A stretch of DNA of 64,000 bases. It comes from an uncultured Lewinella sp. (GTDB lineage Bacteria > Bacteroidota > Bacteroidia > Chitinophagales > Saprospiraceae). The position numbers and the translations under genes are program-made. Of the stretch, positions 18,131 to 26,279 are shown one piece after another (positions within the stretch are counted from its first letter, which is position 1; the number at the start of each line of letters is the position of its first letter). The stretch spans positions 1 through 64,000 of the forward strand of contig CAJXPD010000013.1 in assembly GCA_913057785.1 (NCBI GenBank). The letters are read 5' to 3'. The notes under the pieces are model-generated. The model was not told the origin of the DNA. It saw only the letters and a list, made by a program, of their open reading frames with translations, and searched no databases.

Positions 18131-19326
18131 GAAGGATTACATATACTGCCTTGCTCGCATTTGGTGTATGGACCTGTGTAGACCCCTTCGAGCCGGAGGT
18201 TGGGGAATATCAAAGTACATTGGTCGTAGACGGGGTTTTCAGCAATAGCGAAGAGCCTTCTACGATTTACCTCACGAGGTCGTTCGATTATGGAGCGCTT
18301 GAGGCTCCTGTCATTATTGGGGCGGAAGTGATGATAGAAGACGATCAAGGCAATAGTACGATTTTGGAAGAGACGAAGGAGGGTGTCTATCAGACAAATC
18401 CGGCGGTCTTTCCTGGTATCGTGGGACGAAGGTATCGCCTATTAATCAAGACTCCCGATGGTAATCAATTTGAATCAGACTGGCAACTCATGAAAGCTGC
18501 TCCAGAAGTTGAGGCGATTGAGGCTGAAGCAATGGACCGAGAACCCGATGACCCCCTATTAAATACTGTCCCTGGATTGCAGTTGTACCTCAGCACTAGA
18601 GATCCGGAAAACAATACCCGTTACTATCGGTGGGAATTTGTAGAAACCTATGAATATTTGCTTCGGCATCCTCCTTTTATCCGAGTAGAATTTGGTTCCC
18701 CTCCAGGGAGAGGGAACGATGAGATTTTTGATATTGAACCTTCTAATTTCGAAGGCTTTCGCTGCTGGAAGACTGATGAATCGCGCCAGATTTTGGTTTT
18801 TACTACGGATAACCTAACCGAAGATGTGATTGCAGACTTTCCCCTGCATTTCGTTAGCAACAAAACGCCGCGCCTTGCTTACCGATATAGCATCCTAGTG
18901 AAACAATATGCCATTTCAAAAGAAACTTATGAATTCCTAAATACCGTCAAGGAAATCAATCAAACAACCGGTAGCCTGTTTGATGCCATCCCCAATGAAG
19001 TGTTTGGGAACGTTCGTAGTTCAGACGGGAAAAACCTTCCCGTGCTGGGATACTTTAGTGTGGCTGGGGTGAGTACCAAAAGGGCCTTTTTCGATCGCCA
19101 AGATTCTCCCTTTACTGAATTCCCCCCGCTCGGTCCTGAGTGTTTAAATGATACCATACCACTAAGTTTTGTTAGACTGGATCAAAAATTGAATACTGCC
19201 GGTTGGATCCTCTATGATTATCATGTTAACGATGAGGATGTCCGGATTGGTTACTTACTATCCAGACCACCTTGTACGAGTTGTGCTGGGAATGATGCCA
19301 CCAATGTAAAACCTGATTTTTGGTAG
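18127..19326 (+). CDS. DUF4249 domain-containing protein
   Basis: The 399-residue protein matches the Bacteroidota DUF4249 family: LVVDGVFSN, then IYLTRSFDYG, AEVMIEDDQGN and a C-terminal SFVRLDQKL / CPTCxxC-like PPCTSCAG cysteine pair. A short N-terminal hydrophobic stretch with Cys17 (WTCVDPFEP) suggests a surface or periplasmic lipoprotein, though the lipobox is poor. DUF4249 genes commonly follow TonB-receptor genes and are thought to be accessory lipoproteins. It overlaps the receptor stop by 4 bp. Confidence 0.82.
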   Translation: MRRITYTALLAFGVWTCVDPFEPEVGEYQSTLVVDGVFSNSEEPSTIYLTRSFDYGALEAPVIIGAEVMIEDDQGNSTILEETKEGVYQTNPAVFPGIVGRRYRLLIKTPDGNQFESDWQLMKAAPEVEAIEAEAMDREPDDPLLNTVPGLQLYLSTRDPENNTRYYRWEFVETYEYLLRHPPFIRVEFGSPPGRGNDEIFDIEPSNFEGFRCWKTDESRQILVFTTDNLTEDVIADFPLHFVSNKTPRLAYRYSILVKQYAISKETYEFLNTVKEINQTTGSLFDAIPNEVFGNVRSSDGKNLPVLGYFSVAGVSTKRAFFDRQDSPFTEFPPLGPECLNDTIPLSFVRLDQKLNTAGWILYDYHVNDEDVRIGYLLSRPPCTSCAGNDATNVKPDFW

Positions 19327-19474
19327 AGAAGGCCAGATTATTGGAAGGCTGAGATAAGAGATCAGGCTGTTTCGCTAAGAGAAGCCCTATGACGATCTCG
19401 AAGTCTGTATTCTGCCCGCTGTCTTCTTACCTCTACCCTAAAACTCAACTTGATCAACGAGAAGTATATCGAAA

Positions 19475-21217
19475 ATGACCAGAATATCCTACATCGCAGC
19501 ACTTTACCTTAGCTGTTGTATCACGCTACAGGCTCAGGCCCCCTCCTATTCGGCGGAAGCAGGTGCTGAACAATTCGTACCGGAGTACATCTGGATTCAT
19601 ACCGATCGTGAGTTATACGTCAGCGGAGAAATAATCTGGTTCAAACTGTATAATTTCGATACGCGAAAACAGCTGCTAACCGATTTCAGCAAGGTAGCCT
19701 ACTTGGAAATGATCAACCAACAGGGCTCAACCATCTCCCGAATCAAGCTTAGTCTAAAGGATGGCAGTGGACATGGTTCGATTGAACTACCTGAAGCGCT
19801 TCCCAGCGGCCGTTATACCCTTAGGGCCTATACTCGTGCTATGCGAAATCTGGGAGAATCGGCCTTTACCTCCCTCCCCCTAACGGTCCTACGCCCCGGC
19901 CAAGCCATCGCAAAAATGCCAATGGAGGAGGAACAGGCATTATCAAACCTTACTCCGCAAGGGTCGGTCCGCCCAGGTGACAATCGACAGGGATTGCAAA
20001 TCCAAATCACACCTTCAACTAATGATTTGACCCAAAGAAGCCAGGGAAGTTTTGAAGTTACCACAACTGATGCCAATGGTGCGCCAGTTGCTGCCCAATT
20101 GTCCGTTTCGATAGCTTTACCTCGGCTAAATCAAAATGCAATTGATTTCACGATTCCGGTTAGAACAATACCAACTAATACATCCACTTTCCCGGCTGAA
20201 GGCGATGGTTTGCTGTTGGAAGGAAGGGTAATTAATCAGCAATCGAAAGCGGGAGAGCCAGGAGCTGAAGTATATCTTGCCTTCCCAGGCAAAACAGCCT
20301 TGGTGTATGGGGCACAGTCGGATGCCTCCGGTCGCTTTAGCTTTCTACTGCCAGACTTATATAGCCTTCGTCAAATTGTAATACAAGCTATTCCACAAGC
20401 TGAAGTCCCTATTACGATCGAGTTGGCAGAAGAATTCGATCCTACTCCTGCGGTGGATACTAGCCAATTCTCTCTTCCTTCTTCTTGGGAGGGCTTGGCC
20501 AGTGCTGCCTTGATCAATGCACAGGTTAGTAAAACCTACAAAGCCTTTGAAACGGCTCCCTCTTACACCGCCAAGAATCCTTTCATGGACATACCCTTCT
20601 TTGGCAAACCCGATGCACAATATTTCCTGGATGACTATACGAGGTTTCCACTTCCGGAATTCTTCTTTGAAGTCGTAGCTGAGGTTTCGGTGAGAGGGAA
20701 ATTTGGAGAGGAAAGACTGCAGATTCAAACGGAATGGAATTCTCCAAATAACCGATTTGAGCCGCTCTTGCTAGTTGATGGAGTTCCTATCTTTGATCAA
20801 GGCGCTTTTCTAAAACTCAACAATAAATTAATCGAATCCACCGAAATTGTCAGCGATCCCTTCTGGCTTAATCCACATTATTACCAAGGGGTCGTTCAAA
20901 TCTCCTCCTTTGAGCACCAGGCCTATTCCTTTGTCACCCCAGCCACCGCCCTACAACAAACCTATCTGACACTCTTACCCGAAAGAAATTTCTTGTTTCC
21001 TAGCTATAAAAGCCAAGAGGATAGCCCACTGCCAGATTTTCGTAATACCCTCTACTGGAATGCCAATGTTCAAACAGACGAAGCGGGTAAAGCACGGCTT
21101 CAATTTACCACTTCAGATGCAATTGGAGCCTATGAGATTCATGTGCTGGGGGTTTCAGAAAAAGGGAAGAAAGGTAGTGGGGCTGCGATCATAAATGTGG
21201 CTAAAGCGATAGAGTAA
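19475..21217 (+). CDS. MG2-domain secreted protein with plug-like segment
   Basis: The 580-residue protein has a signal peptide (about 1-21). Residues about 38-140 form an alpha-2-macroglobulin MG2-like domain (HTDRELYVSGEIIWFKLY and LPSGRYTLRAYTRAM). A carboxypeptidase-regulatory-like domain lies at about 245-310. Residues about 395-495 resemble a TonB-receptor plug (EPLLLVDGVPIFDQ, then ESTEIVSDPFW), yet no barrel follows. The C-terminus (about 525-575) resembles the final strand domain of bacterial macroglobulins. No thioester motif is present. It follows DUF4249 after 148 bp and probably belongs to the same functional module at the outer membrane. Confidence 0.72.
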   Translation: MTRISYIAALYLSCCITLQAQAPSYSAEAGAEQFVPEYIWIHTDRELYVSGEIIWFKLYNFDTRKQLLTDFSKVAYLEMINQQGSTISRIKLSLKDGSGHGSIELPEALPSGRYTLRAYTRAMRNLGESAFTSLPLTVLRPGQAIAKMPMEEEQALSNLTPQGSVRPGDNRQGLQIQITPSTNDLTQRSQGSFEVTTTDANGAPVAAQLSVSIALPRLNQNAIDFTIPVRTIPTNTSTFPAEGDGLLLEGRVINQQSKAGEPGAEVYLAFPGKTALVYGAQSDASGRFSFLLPDLYSLRQIVIQAIPQAEVPITIELAEEFDPTPAVDTSQFSLPSSWEGLASAALINAQVSKTYKAFETAPSYTAKNPFMDIPFFGKPDAQYFLDDYTRFPLPEFFFEVVAEVSVRGKFGEERLQIQTEWNSPNNRFEPLLLVDGVPIFDQGAFLKLNNKLIESTEIVSDPFWLNPHYYQGVVQISSFEHQAYSFVTPATALQQTYLTLLPERNFLFPSYKSQEDSPLPDFRNTLYWNANVQTDEAGKARLQFTTSDAIGAYEIHVLGVSEKGKKGSGAAIINVAKAIE

Positions 21218-21261
21218 AGCTGGAACGCACCAAGAAAATAAACACATGGCGAGTTCCAGCT
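21218..21261. terminator. Long-loop inverted repeat between convergent genes
   Basis: AGCTGGAAC (21218-21226) pairs with GTTCCAGCT (21253-21261) around a 26-nt loop. It lies directly after the MG2 gene stop and before the convergent YciI gene end. No T-tract follows, so termination is only a guess. Confidence 0.3.
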
Positions 21262-21284
21262 GGGAGGTGTTACCTCATTTAATT

Positions 21285-21638
21285 CTAGTTTCCTCCGACA
21301 GGCATCATTGGGTGTACTTCAATTCGGGTCGGAATATCTTTGAAAATGGGATTTGCTTTTGCTATAGCAACAGCTTCCTCCATGTCGGCAACTGTGATGT
21401 GAAAGTAGCCTGCCACTACCTCTTTACTTTCATTAAATGGACCGTCTTTCATTACTCCTTTTTCTTCTACTACGACACGACTACCCTTGTCAATGGGATT
21501 AGCGTTCTTGAGTTTCCCGGATTGCATTAGTTCTCCAATGTAGGCGTGACCATGCTCCATATGCCGCTGGAGTTCTTCCGGGGAAAGGTCAGACCATACG
21601 CTACCTTCTGTCTTGATAATTAGCAAATAATCTTTCAT
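21285..21638 (-). CDS. YciI/DGPF family protein
   Basis: The 117-residue cytoplasmic protein has the YCII-related fold with the signature KDGPFNESKEVVAGY and a terminal IEVHPMMP. DGPF proteins are small dimeric ferredoxin-like folds with unclear chemistry. They are frequently encoded next to ECF42-group sigma factors, as here (72 bp downstream of one). This is very probably a target or partner of that sigma factor. Confidence 0.87.
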   Translation of the reverse strand: MKDYLLIIKTEGSVWSDLSPEELQRHMEHGHAYIGELMQSGKLKNANPIDKGSRVVVEEKGVMKDGPFNESKEVVAGYFHITVADMEEAVAIAKANPIFKDIPTRIEVHPMMPVGGN

Positions 21639-21710
21639 TTGAAACTGATTTCTTGTTTTCGAAAAATTGAATTACAGCCAATAGACAAATGAAGCACCGA
21701 GACAGGGACA

Positions 21711-22979
21711 TCAATTTCCAGATTTTTTAATGCAGTATTCGATTCTGGCTCTCACGAGCGCCTTCTCTTTATCAAGTGAGGCGAGGGATTCCGCTTTTTC
21801 GAGCGCCTTAATAGCTGCTGTCCAACGATGGAGCTCAATGTGGAATTCACCTAAAATGGAATGATACAAGTGGTAGTTTTCCAAAGTAGTAAGCCCGACT
21901 AAAGTATCTATAGCGGCTTGTGCTCCTTCAACTTTGGCCAAGGCAATGGAACGGTTTAACTGTACAACCTCTGAATTGTCGACGCTTAAAAAACGATTAT
22001 ACTCGCGCAGGATGCCAACCCAATTGGTTTGTTCAAACGTAGGAGCTGTACAATGGTAGGAAGAGATAATAGCTAGAATGTGGTATTTCGAGAGGAATCG
22101 ATGAGGCTCTGACTGTTGCAGATGTATTAAACCTTGGTCAATCCACGCTTTGTTCCAAAGTGAACGATCCTGGTGCTCTAAAGTAATAATATCGCCATCA
22201 GCGTTCTGCCTTGCAGCAAATCTAGAGGCATTCAACTGAATAAGTGCTAATAGGGCATGGATGCTCTGTTTGGGTGCAATGGCGGGATGATCCAATAGAA
22301 GTTTGCCGAGTCGCATGGCTTCCTCCACTAGATCGAACCGAATTAGTTGATCTCCTGAAGAAGCATGGTATCCTTCGCTGAATAGCAGGTAAATGGTGTC
22401 AAGGACTGCTTTCAACCTTAGAGGAAGCTCCGGTCCAACTGGGACAGCAAAAGGTACTTTGTGCGATCTTAACGCTTGACGTGCCCGTACTAGCCGTTTG
22501 TTGATGTTTTCTGCAGGTGTGAGAAAGGCTCGCGAAATTTCTGCAATGCTAAAGCCGCAAAGGGTTTTAAGTGCAAGGGCGATTTGTGAATCTGACGTGA
22601 TGACTGGGTGGCAACAAGTAAAGATCATCCGTAGCTGATCATCTTTGATCTCTTTTTCAGAGAATAAAAATTCATCCACTAGCGATTCCTCTTGAATTCT
22701 TTCCAGGAAAGCCGGATCAACTGTTCTCCGCTGCTTGATCCGCCCTTGTTTTAAAATATTGATTGCTTCGTTTTTAGCTACTCGATATAGCCACCCGCTT
22801 GGGTTTTGGGGAATTCCATGATAGGGCCAGTTTCTCATGGCTTTTACCAGAGAATCTTGTACCACGTCTTCTACTAACTCCAATTGATCTGGACCGAACA
22901 CATTGGTTAGGACTGCGATTAATTTTCCAGATTCATGTCGGAATAGGTGATCTACCAGTTTGTTGATTTCTTTGGTCAC
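21711..22979 (-). CDS. ECF42-type RNA polymerase sigma factor with C-terminal extension
   Basis: The 422-residue protein has sigma-70 region 2 (about 10-75, with VEDVVQDSLVKAMRNW and GWLYRVAKNEAINILK) and a region 4 helix-turn-helix (about 110-165, LCGFSIAEISRAFLTPAENINKR). A roughly 250-residue TPR/DUF6596-like tail follows, typical of the ECF42 group. In that group the C-terminal extension, not an anti-sigma factor, controls activity. The start is GTG at 22979 and overlaps the upstream kinase stop (GTGA), indicating coupling. The adjacent DGPF gene fits the known ECF42 gene context. Confidence 0.88.
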   Translation of the reverse strand: MTKEINKLVDHLFRHESGKLIAVLTNVFGPDQLELVEDVVQDSLVKAMRNWPYHGIPQNPSGWLYRVAKNEAINILKQGRIKQRRTVDPAFLERIQEESLVDEFLFSEKEIKDDQLRMIFTCCHPVITSDSQIALALKTLCGFSIAEISRAFLTPAENINKRLVRARQALRSHKVPFAVPVGPELPLRLKAVLDTIYLLFSEGYHASSGDQLIRFDLVEEAMRLGKLLLDHPAIAPKQSIHALLALIQLNASRFAARQNADGDIITLEHQDRSLWNKAWIDQGLIHLQQSEPHRFLSKYHILAIISSYHCTAPTFEQTNWVGILREYNRFLSVDNSEVVQLNRSIALAKVEGAQAAIDTLVGLTTLENYHLYHSILGEFHIELHRWTAAIKALEKAESLASLDKEKALVRARIEYCIKKSGN

Positions 22980-23908
22980 AATTTGTTGGCTGTTCCAGGT
23001 TCAAGATACCAGTTTGGAATGGTATTGGAGAAATCGTTGAACCAAGTCATTACTACCTTTGTCTGCTCCAAGATGGTTTTTACCTCTTCCTCTCCATAAT
23101 CAGCTGCCCATGGGACGGCCCCGATCTGATTTACGCTAATGTATAGCGCCATTAGATCAAAAAAGTCAGGAGGAGGATGGTTATCAAAGTATCCATTGAT
23201 TTGTCCAGCGGCGAAGGCGGGACTTTTATCGGCGGTCCAGGTAATGCGATTGAATTCATCCCAAGGATCGCCAAAGTCTAGGCGGTTAAAATCAATGGCT
23301 GCTAGCTCTTGTTCAGGGGTGAGCAGCATGTTGCCGATGTGATAATCCCCGTGGTGAAAACATTGGGGACGAGCTTTTACTAGAGATCGATGGGAGTCAA
23401 TAAACTGTAGTAAGTGATTAGATCCGGCAAAGTCAATCTCGCAATCTGCAAATAGCGCTAACTTCTTATCGATTTTTTGTTGAAAATAGGTGGACCAGGG
23501 CATGCGTCCCGCTGGCGCTGGTAATTGATGGATTTGCCTAAGCAATTCTCCCGCTTGCCAACCTAATTGATACTGCTTATCGATTGATAGATTGGGCAGT
23601 TCGTCTGACAGCTCCTTGCCATCTACCCAGCTAAAAAGGCGGTAGGTGTTCTGTCCTTGCCGACAAAGCCCTGTCCCTATCAAATCCGGTAGATTTAGTC
23701 CCCTACCTCGCAATTGAGCTAAGGCAGCGTACAGAGAAGACTCATTGGCTAGATCTTCTTTTGCTGAAACCCTTAGGAGAAAGTATTCCCCATTTTTATG
23801 GAGAATGCGATATTTCTCATCCTTAGACCAACCCGCCGTGATCGGGAAAATGTCAACCCAATGTTCACTAGCAGGGATATCCCATTCAGAAGGGTCGAAG
23901 GACTTCAT
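22976..23908 (-). CDS. APH-like phosphotransferase
   Basis: The ATG at 23908 gives 310 residues; a TTG three codons earlier is less likely. The protein has the aminoglycoside/choline-kinase-like fold: the catalytic loop HHGDYHIGNML (about 184-194) and the metal-binding aspartate in AAIDFNRLDFGDPWDE. Such proteins phosphorylate hydroxyls of small molecules, including antibiotics, homoserine or choline. The substrate is not predictable. It is the first gene of the run ending in the ECF42 sigma factor and DGPF protein. Confidence 0.83.
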   Translation of the reverse strand: MKSFDPSEWDIPASEHWVDIFPITAGWSKDEKYRILHKNGEYFLLRVSAKEDLANESSLYAALAQLRGRGLNLPDLIGTGLCRQGQNTYRLFSWVDGKELSDELPNLSIDKQYQLGWQAGELLRQIHQLPAPAGRMPWSTYFQQKIDKKLALFADCEIDFAGSNHLLQFIDSHRSLVKARPQCFHHGDYHIGNMLLTPEQELAAIDFNRLDFGDPWDEFNRITWTADKSPAFAAGQINGYFDNHPPPDFFDLMALYISVNQIGAVPWAADYGEEEVKTILEQTKVVMTWFNDFSNTIPNWYLEPGTANKL

Positions 23909-24000
23909 GCTATACAAGCTTTTGGTTTAGACAATTGATGAAAGGGAAAACGGACCTGCGTGCGGTTAATGGTTTGCCCCCTTACATGCATCGCATCGCT

Positions 24001-25320
24001 TTATTCCCTTCTAAGCGTATTTATCTTTCCTGACTGTTTAACCAACATTTCATGCTTACTGGGAATGAATTCAACAACAATTCCTGCTTTTTCAAACTTA
24101 AACTTCCCTTTTTCAAAGGCTTCAAGTGGCATTGGAGGATTATTAGCTACCTGGAGAATGAGTTGTTTTTTCTGTTTTACTACGTGGATTGTCACAGGAT
24201 AAGTATCGCTTGAATACGTTCCAATATATTCATTTAGCTCTTTTGAATGTGGTTTGTATACAGTAAAAATAGGAATATCGTAGTGCCGGTTCAATAGACT
24301 TTTAACGAGTACAGTTTCAATTAGATTGAAATCATAATCTAAGCCATTAGCCGTTACGGCAAAGGCCATCTTTTCTTTTGGAAAATATCTAAACATCGAC
24401 ACAAAATTATCAAGGCCTCCATTGTGCCCATAACTGACCAAATCGTAATAGGTACTTTGAAACAGCCCCATACCAAATCGGTCTTTGATGGATGTCATAC
24501 TCTCTAAGTGCTCATCTGATATTAATTGCCCTTTGAATAGTGCTTTAGAAAATTCAATTAAATCCATAGGCGTTGAAGAAATACTACCAGCTCCTAATCC
24601 TATGGTACCATTTGTTTGAGGTAATACTTGCCATTCTTTATCGAATTGGTAAGAGTAAGCCTCATTCTGCTCTATCGTTGCCGTCTTTGAGAAATAAGTG
24701 TCTCCTAAACCCAAAGGCCTACACAGTTTCTCTTCTAATATTTGGGCAAATGGTTTTCCATATTTTTTCTCTAAAATATAGGATAAAAGAAGATAGTTCG
24801 AATTACTGTATGAAGCTTGTGTGTTGGGTTCGAAATCACTGTCATAGGCTGAAATAATTTCAAGCATTTCTGCTTCAGATTTCGCTTGAGTATGGTAACT
24901 CAAATACTTTTTCATGTCATCTGTAAAACTGTGTACTCCACTTCTATGGTGCAATAGATATTCAATCGTGATTTTATTAGCATTTCTGATTTCCGGAAAA
25001 AAACTATCGATTGTTTCGTTTAAGCTTAGCTTATTCTCTTCAATAGCTTTGAAAACTAGAACTGCTGTAAAGGTCTTAGATATCGAGCCAATTCTATATT
25101 TGGTTTCTTGATTGGGAATGGTCTGATTCAATACGTCCGAATATCCGAATTGTTTGTTGAAGCAAATGCTATCGTTTTTATACACGGCAATGCTGCCCAT
25201 AAACTTGTTGTTGGATGTCAGCTGATTAAAGTAAAGATCCAACTGATTCGTATCGAAATCTTGGGAAAGTCCAATATTCTTGATTAATAGATAGGCTATG
25301 AGTAAGAATGTTTTTTTCAT
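24001..25320 (-). CDS. Secreted class-C beta-lactamase-like serine hydrolase
   Basis: The 439-residue protein has a signal peptide (about 1-19, KKTFLLIAYLLIKNIGLS). It shows all three class C/DD-peptidase motifs: SISK (about 79), YSNSN (about 168) and HNGG (about 298). A C-terminal lipocalin-like beta domain (about 340-435) follows, as in many Bacteroidota homologues. It acts in the periplasm or outside the cell, probably as an esterase or D-amino-acid peptidase rather than as a resistance enzyme. The gene is more AT-rich than its neighbours, which may reflect transfer, but this is only by eye. Confidence 0.85.
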   Translation of the reverse strand: MKKTFLLIAYLLIKNIGLSQDFDTNQLDLYFNQLTSNNKFMGSIAVYKNDSICFNKQFGYSDVLNQTIPNQETKYRIGSISKTFTAVLVFKAIEENKLSLNETIDSFFPEIRNANKITIEYLLHHRSGVHSFTDDMKKYLSYHTQAKSEAEMLEIISAYDSDFEPNTQASYSNSNYLLLSYILEKKYGKPFAQILEEKLCRPLGLGDTYFSKTATIEQNEAYSYQFDKEWQVLPQTNGTIGLGAGSISSTPMDLIEFSKALFKGQLISDEHLESMTSIKDRFGMGLFQSTYYDLVSYGHNGGLDNFVSMFRYFPKEKMAFAVTANGLDYDFNLIETVLVKSLLNRHYDIPIFTVYKPHSKELNEYIGTYSSDTYPVTIHVVKQKKQLILQVANNPPMPLEAFEKGKFKFEKAGIVVEFIPSKHEMLVKQSGKINTLRRE

Positions 25321-25429
25321 TTTTTGCTGCTTGTATTCTACTCATAATGTGTTCTTTCTTCGCGTGAAGGTTGTTTTGTAGCATTTTCTCCAGTTCGACT
25401 GAGTACTTCATAATTCCGGACCGCTTCTA

Positions 25430-26044
25430 CTATTTGTCCCGTTTCATGACCAGAAGATACTCCGGCAAGGCAGAGAGTCTTTCTGTGGTCACCAGACTAA
25501 AACCACTGCCTTCAAAGGCTCCTTGCAGTTTAGGCAGTTGATAGAATTGCATCTTCGGAACAAGACCAAGTTTGGTCATGATGAACAGTAGTGGGCGGAG
25601 GGGATGGAGCCCTTCTCCAAGACAGGCTGTGGCAGATATAAAATACCCATTTGGTTTTAACAAGGATCGAATTCTACCCGCTAAACCAGCTACATCATCA
25701 ATATAGTGGAGAACATTAAAAGCAAAAACTGCATCATAGTAAGCGGGCTGCAGGCCTGTATTTAAAATATCCAGTTGGGCAAAGTGGACGTTTCGCAGAT
25801 TTTGTTTTGCAGCCAGTGCTTGGGCAGATGCGATCATTCCCCCTGAGGTATCAATGCCGTCAACTTGTTTTACCTGCTTAGCTATGGCAGTTGATAAATT
25901 GCCAGAACCACACCCAAAGTCCAAGACAACATCCTGAGGATCCAAGAAGGGTAAGGTGAGATTGACGGTTTTTTGAGAGGTAGCTCCCAGTCCTTCTCCA
26001 GAGCTGTCGGCCACTCGATCCCAGAAGCGTGTAGATTTATTCAT
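25430..26044 (-). CDS. Class I SAM-dependent methyltransferase
   Basis: The 204-residue form starts at MNKSTRFWDRVA, the usual beginning in this family; an in-frame ATG at 26119 would add 25 residues. Motif I is VLDFGCGSGNLS, motif II gives the acidic GIDTSG, and AVFAFNVLHYID is the post-motif strand. The fold matches Methyltransf_11-type enzymes. The substrate is not predictable. It is divergent from the TonB receptor at 26280. Confidence 0.85.
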   Translation of the reverse strand: MNKSTRFWDRVADSSGEGLGATSQKTVNLTLPFLDPQDVVLDFGCGSGNLSTAIAKQVKQVDGIDTSGGMIASAQALAAKQNLRNVHFAQLDILNTGLQPAYYDAVFAFNVLHYIDDVAGLAGRIRSLLKPNGYFISATACLGEGLHPLRPLLFIMTKLGLVPKMQFYQLPKLQGAFEGSGFSLVTTERLSALPEYLLVMKRDK

Positions 26045-26279
26045 TGTAGATAGCTTGTTGGCGGCGAAACTAGGGGCTTTAGCGGATTGGCGGTCATAAT
26101 CTATACGAATGGTCGGCATTTTTCGATTTAGGATAAATCTACTCCTATTGTAGAGTAAGGGTTTAAAAGCTCATGATAGGCGCTCAATGCTCAGAAGATT
26201 TTGTAATTTATTGGCTCAGATCGTCAGCAGGAATCAACCCGCTTCCATTACAAAACACAAAGACGCACAAAACGGCAAG

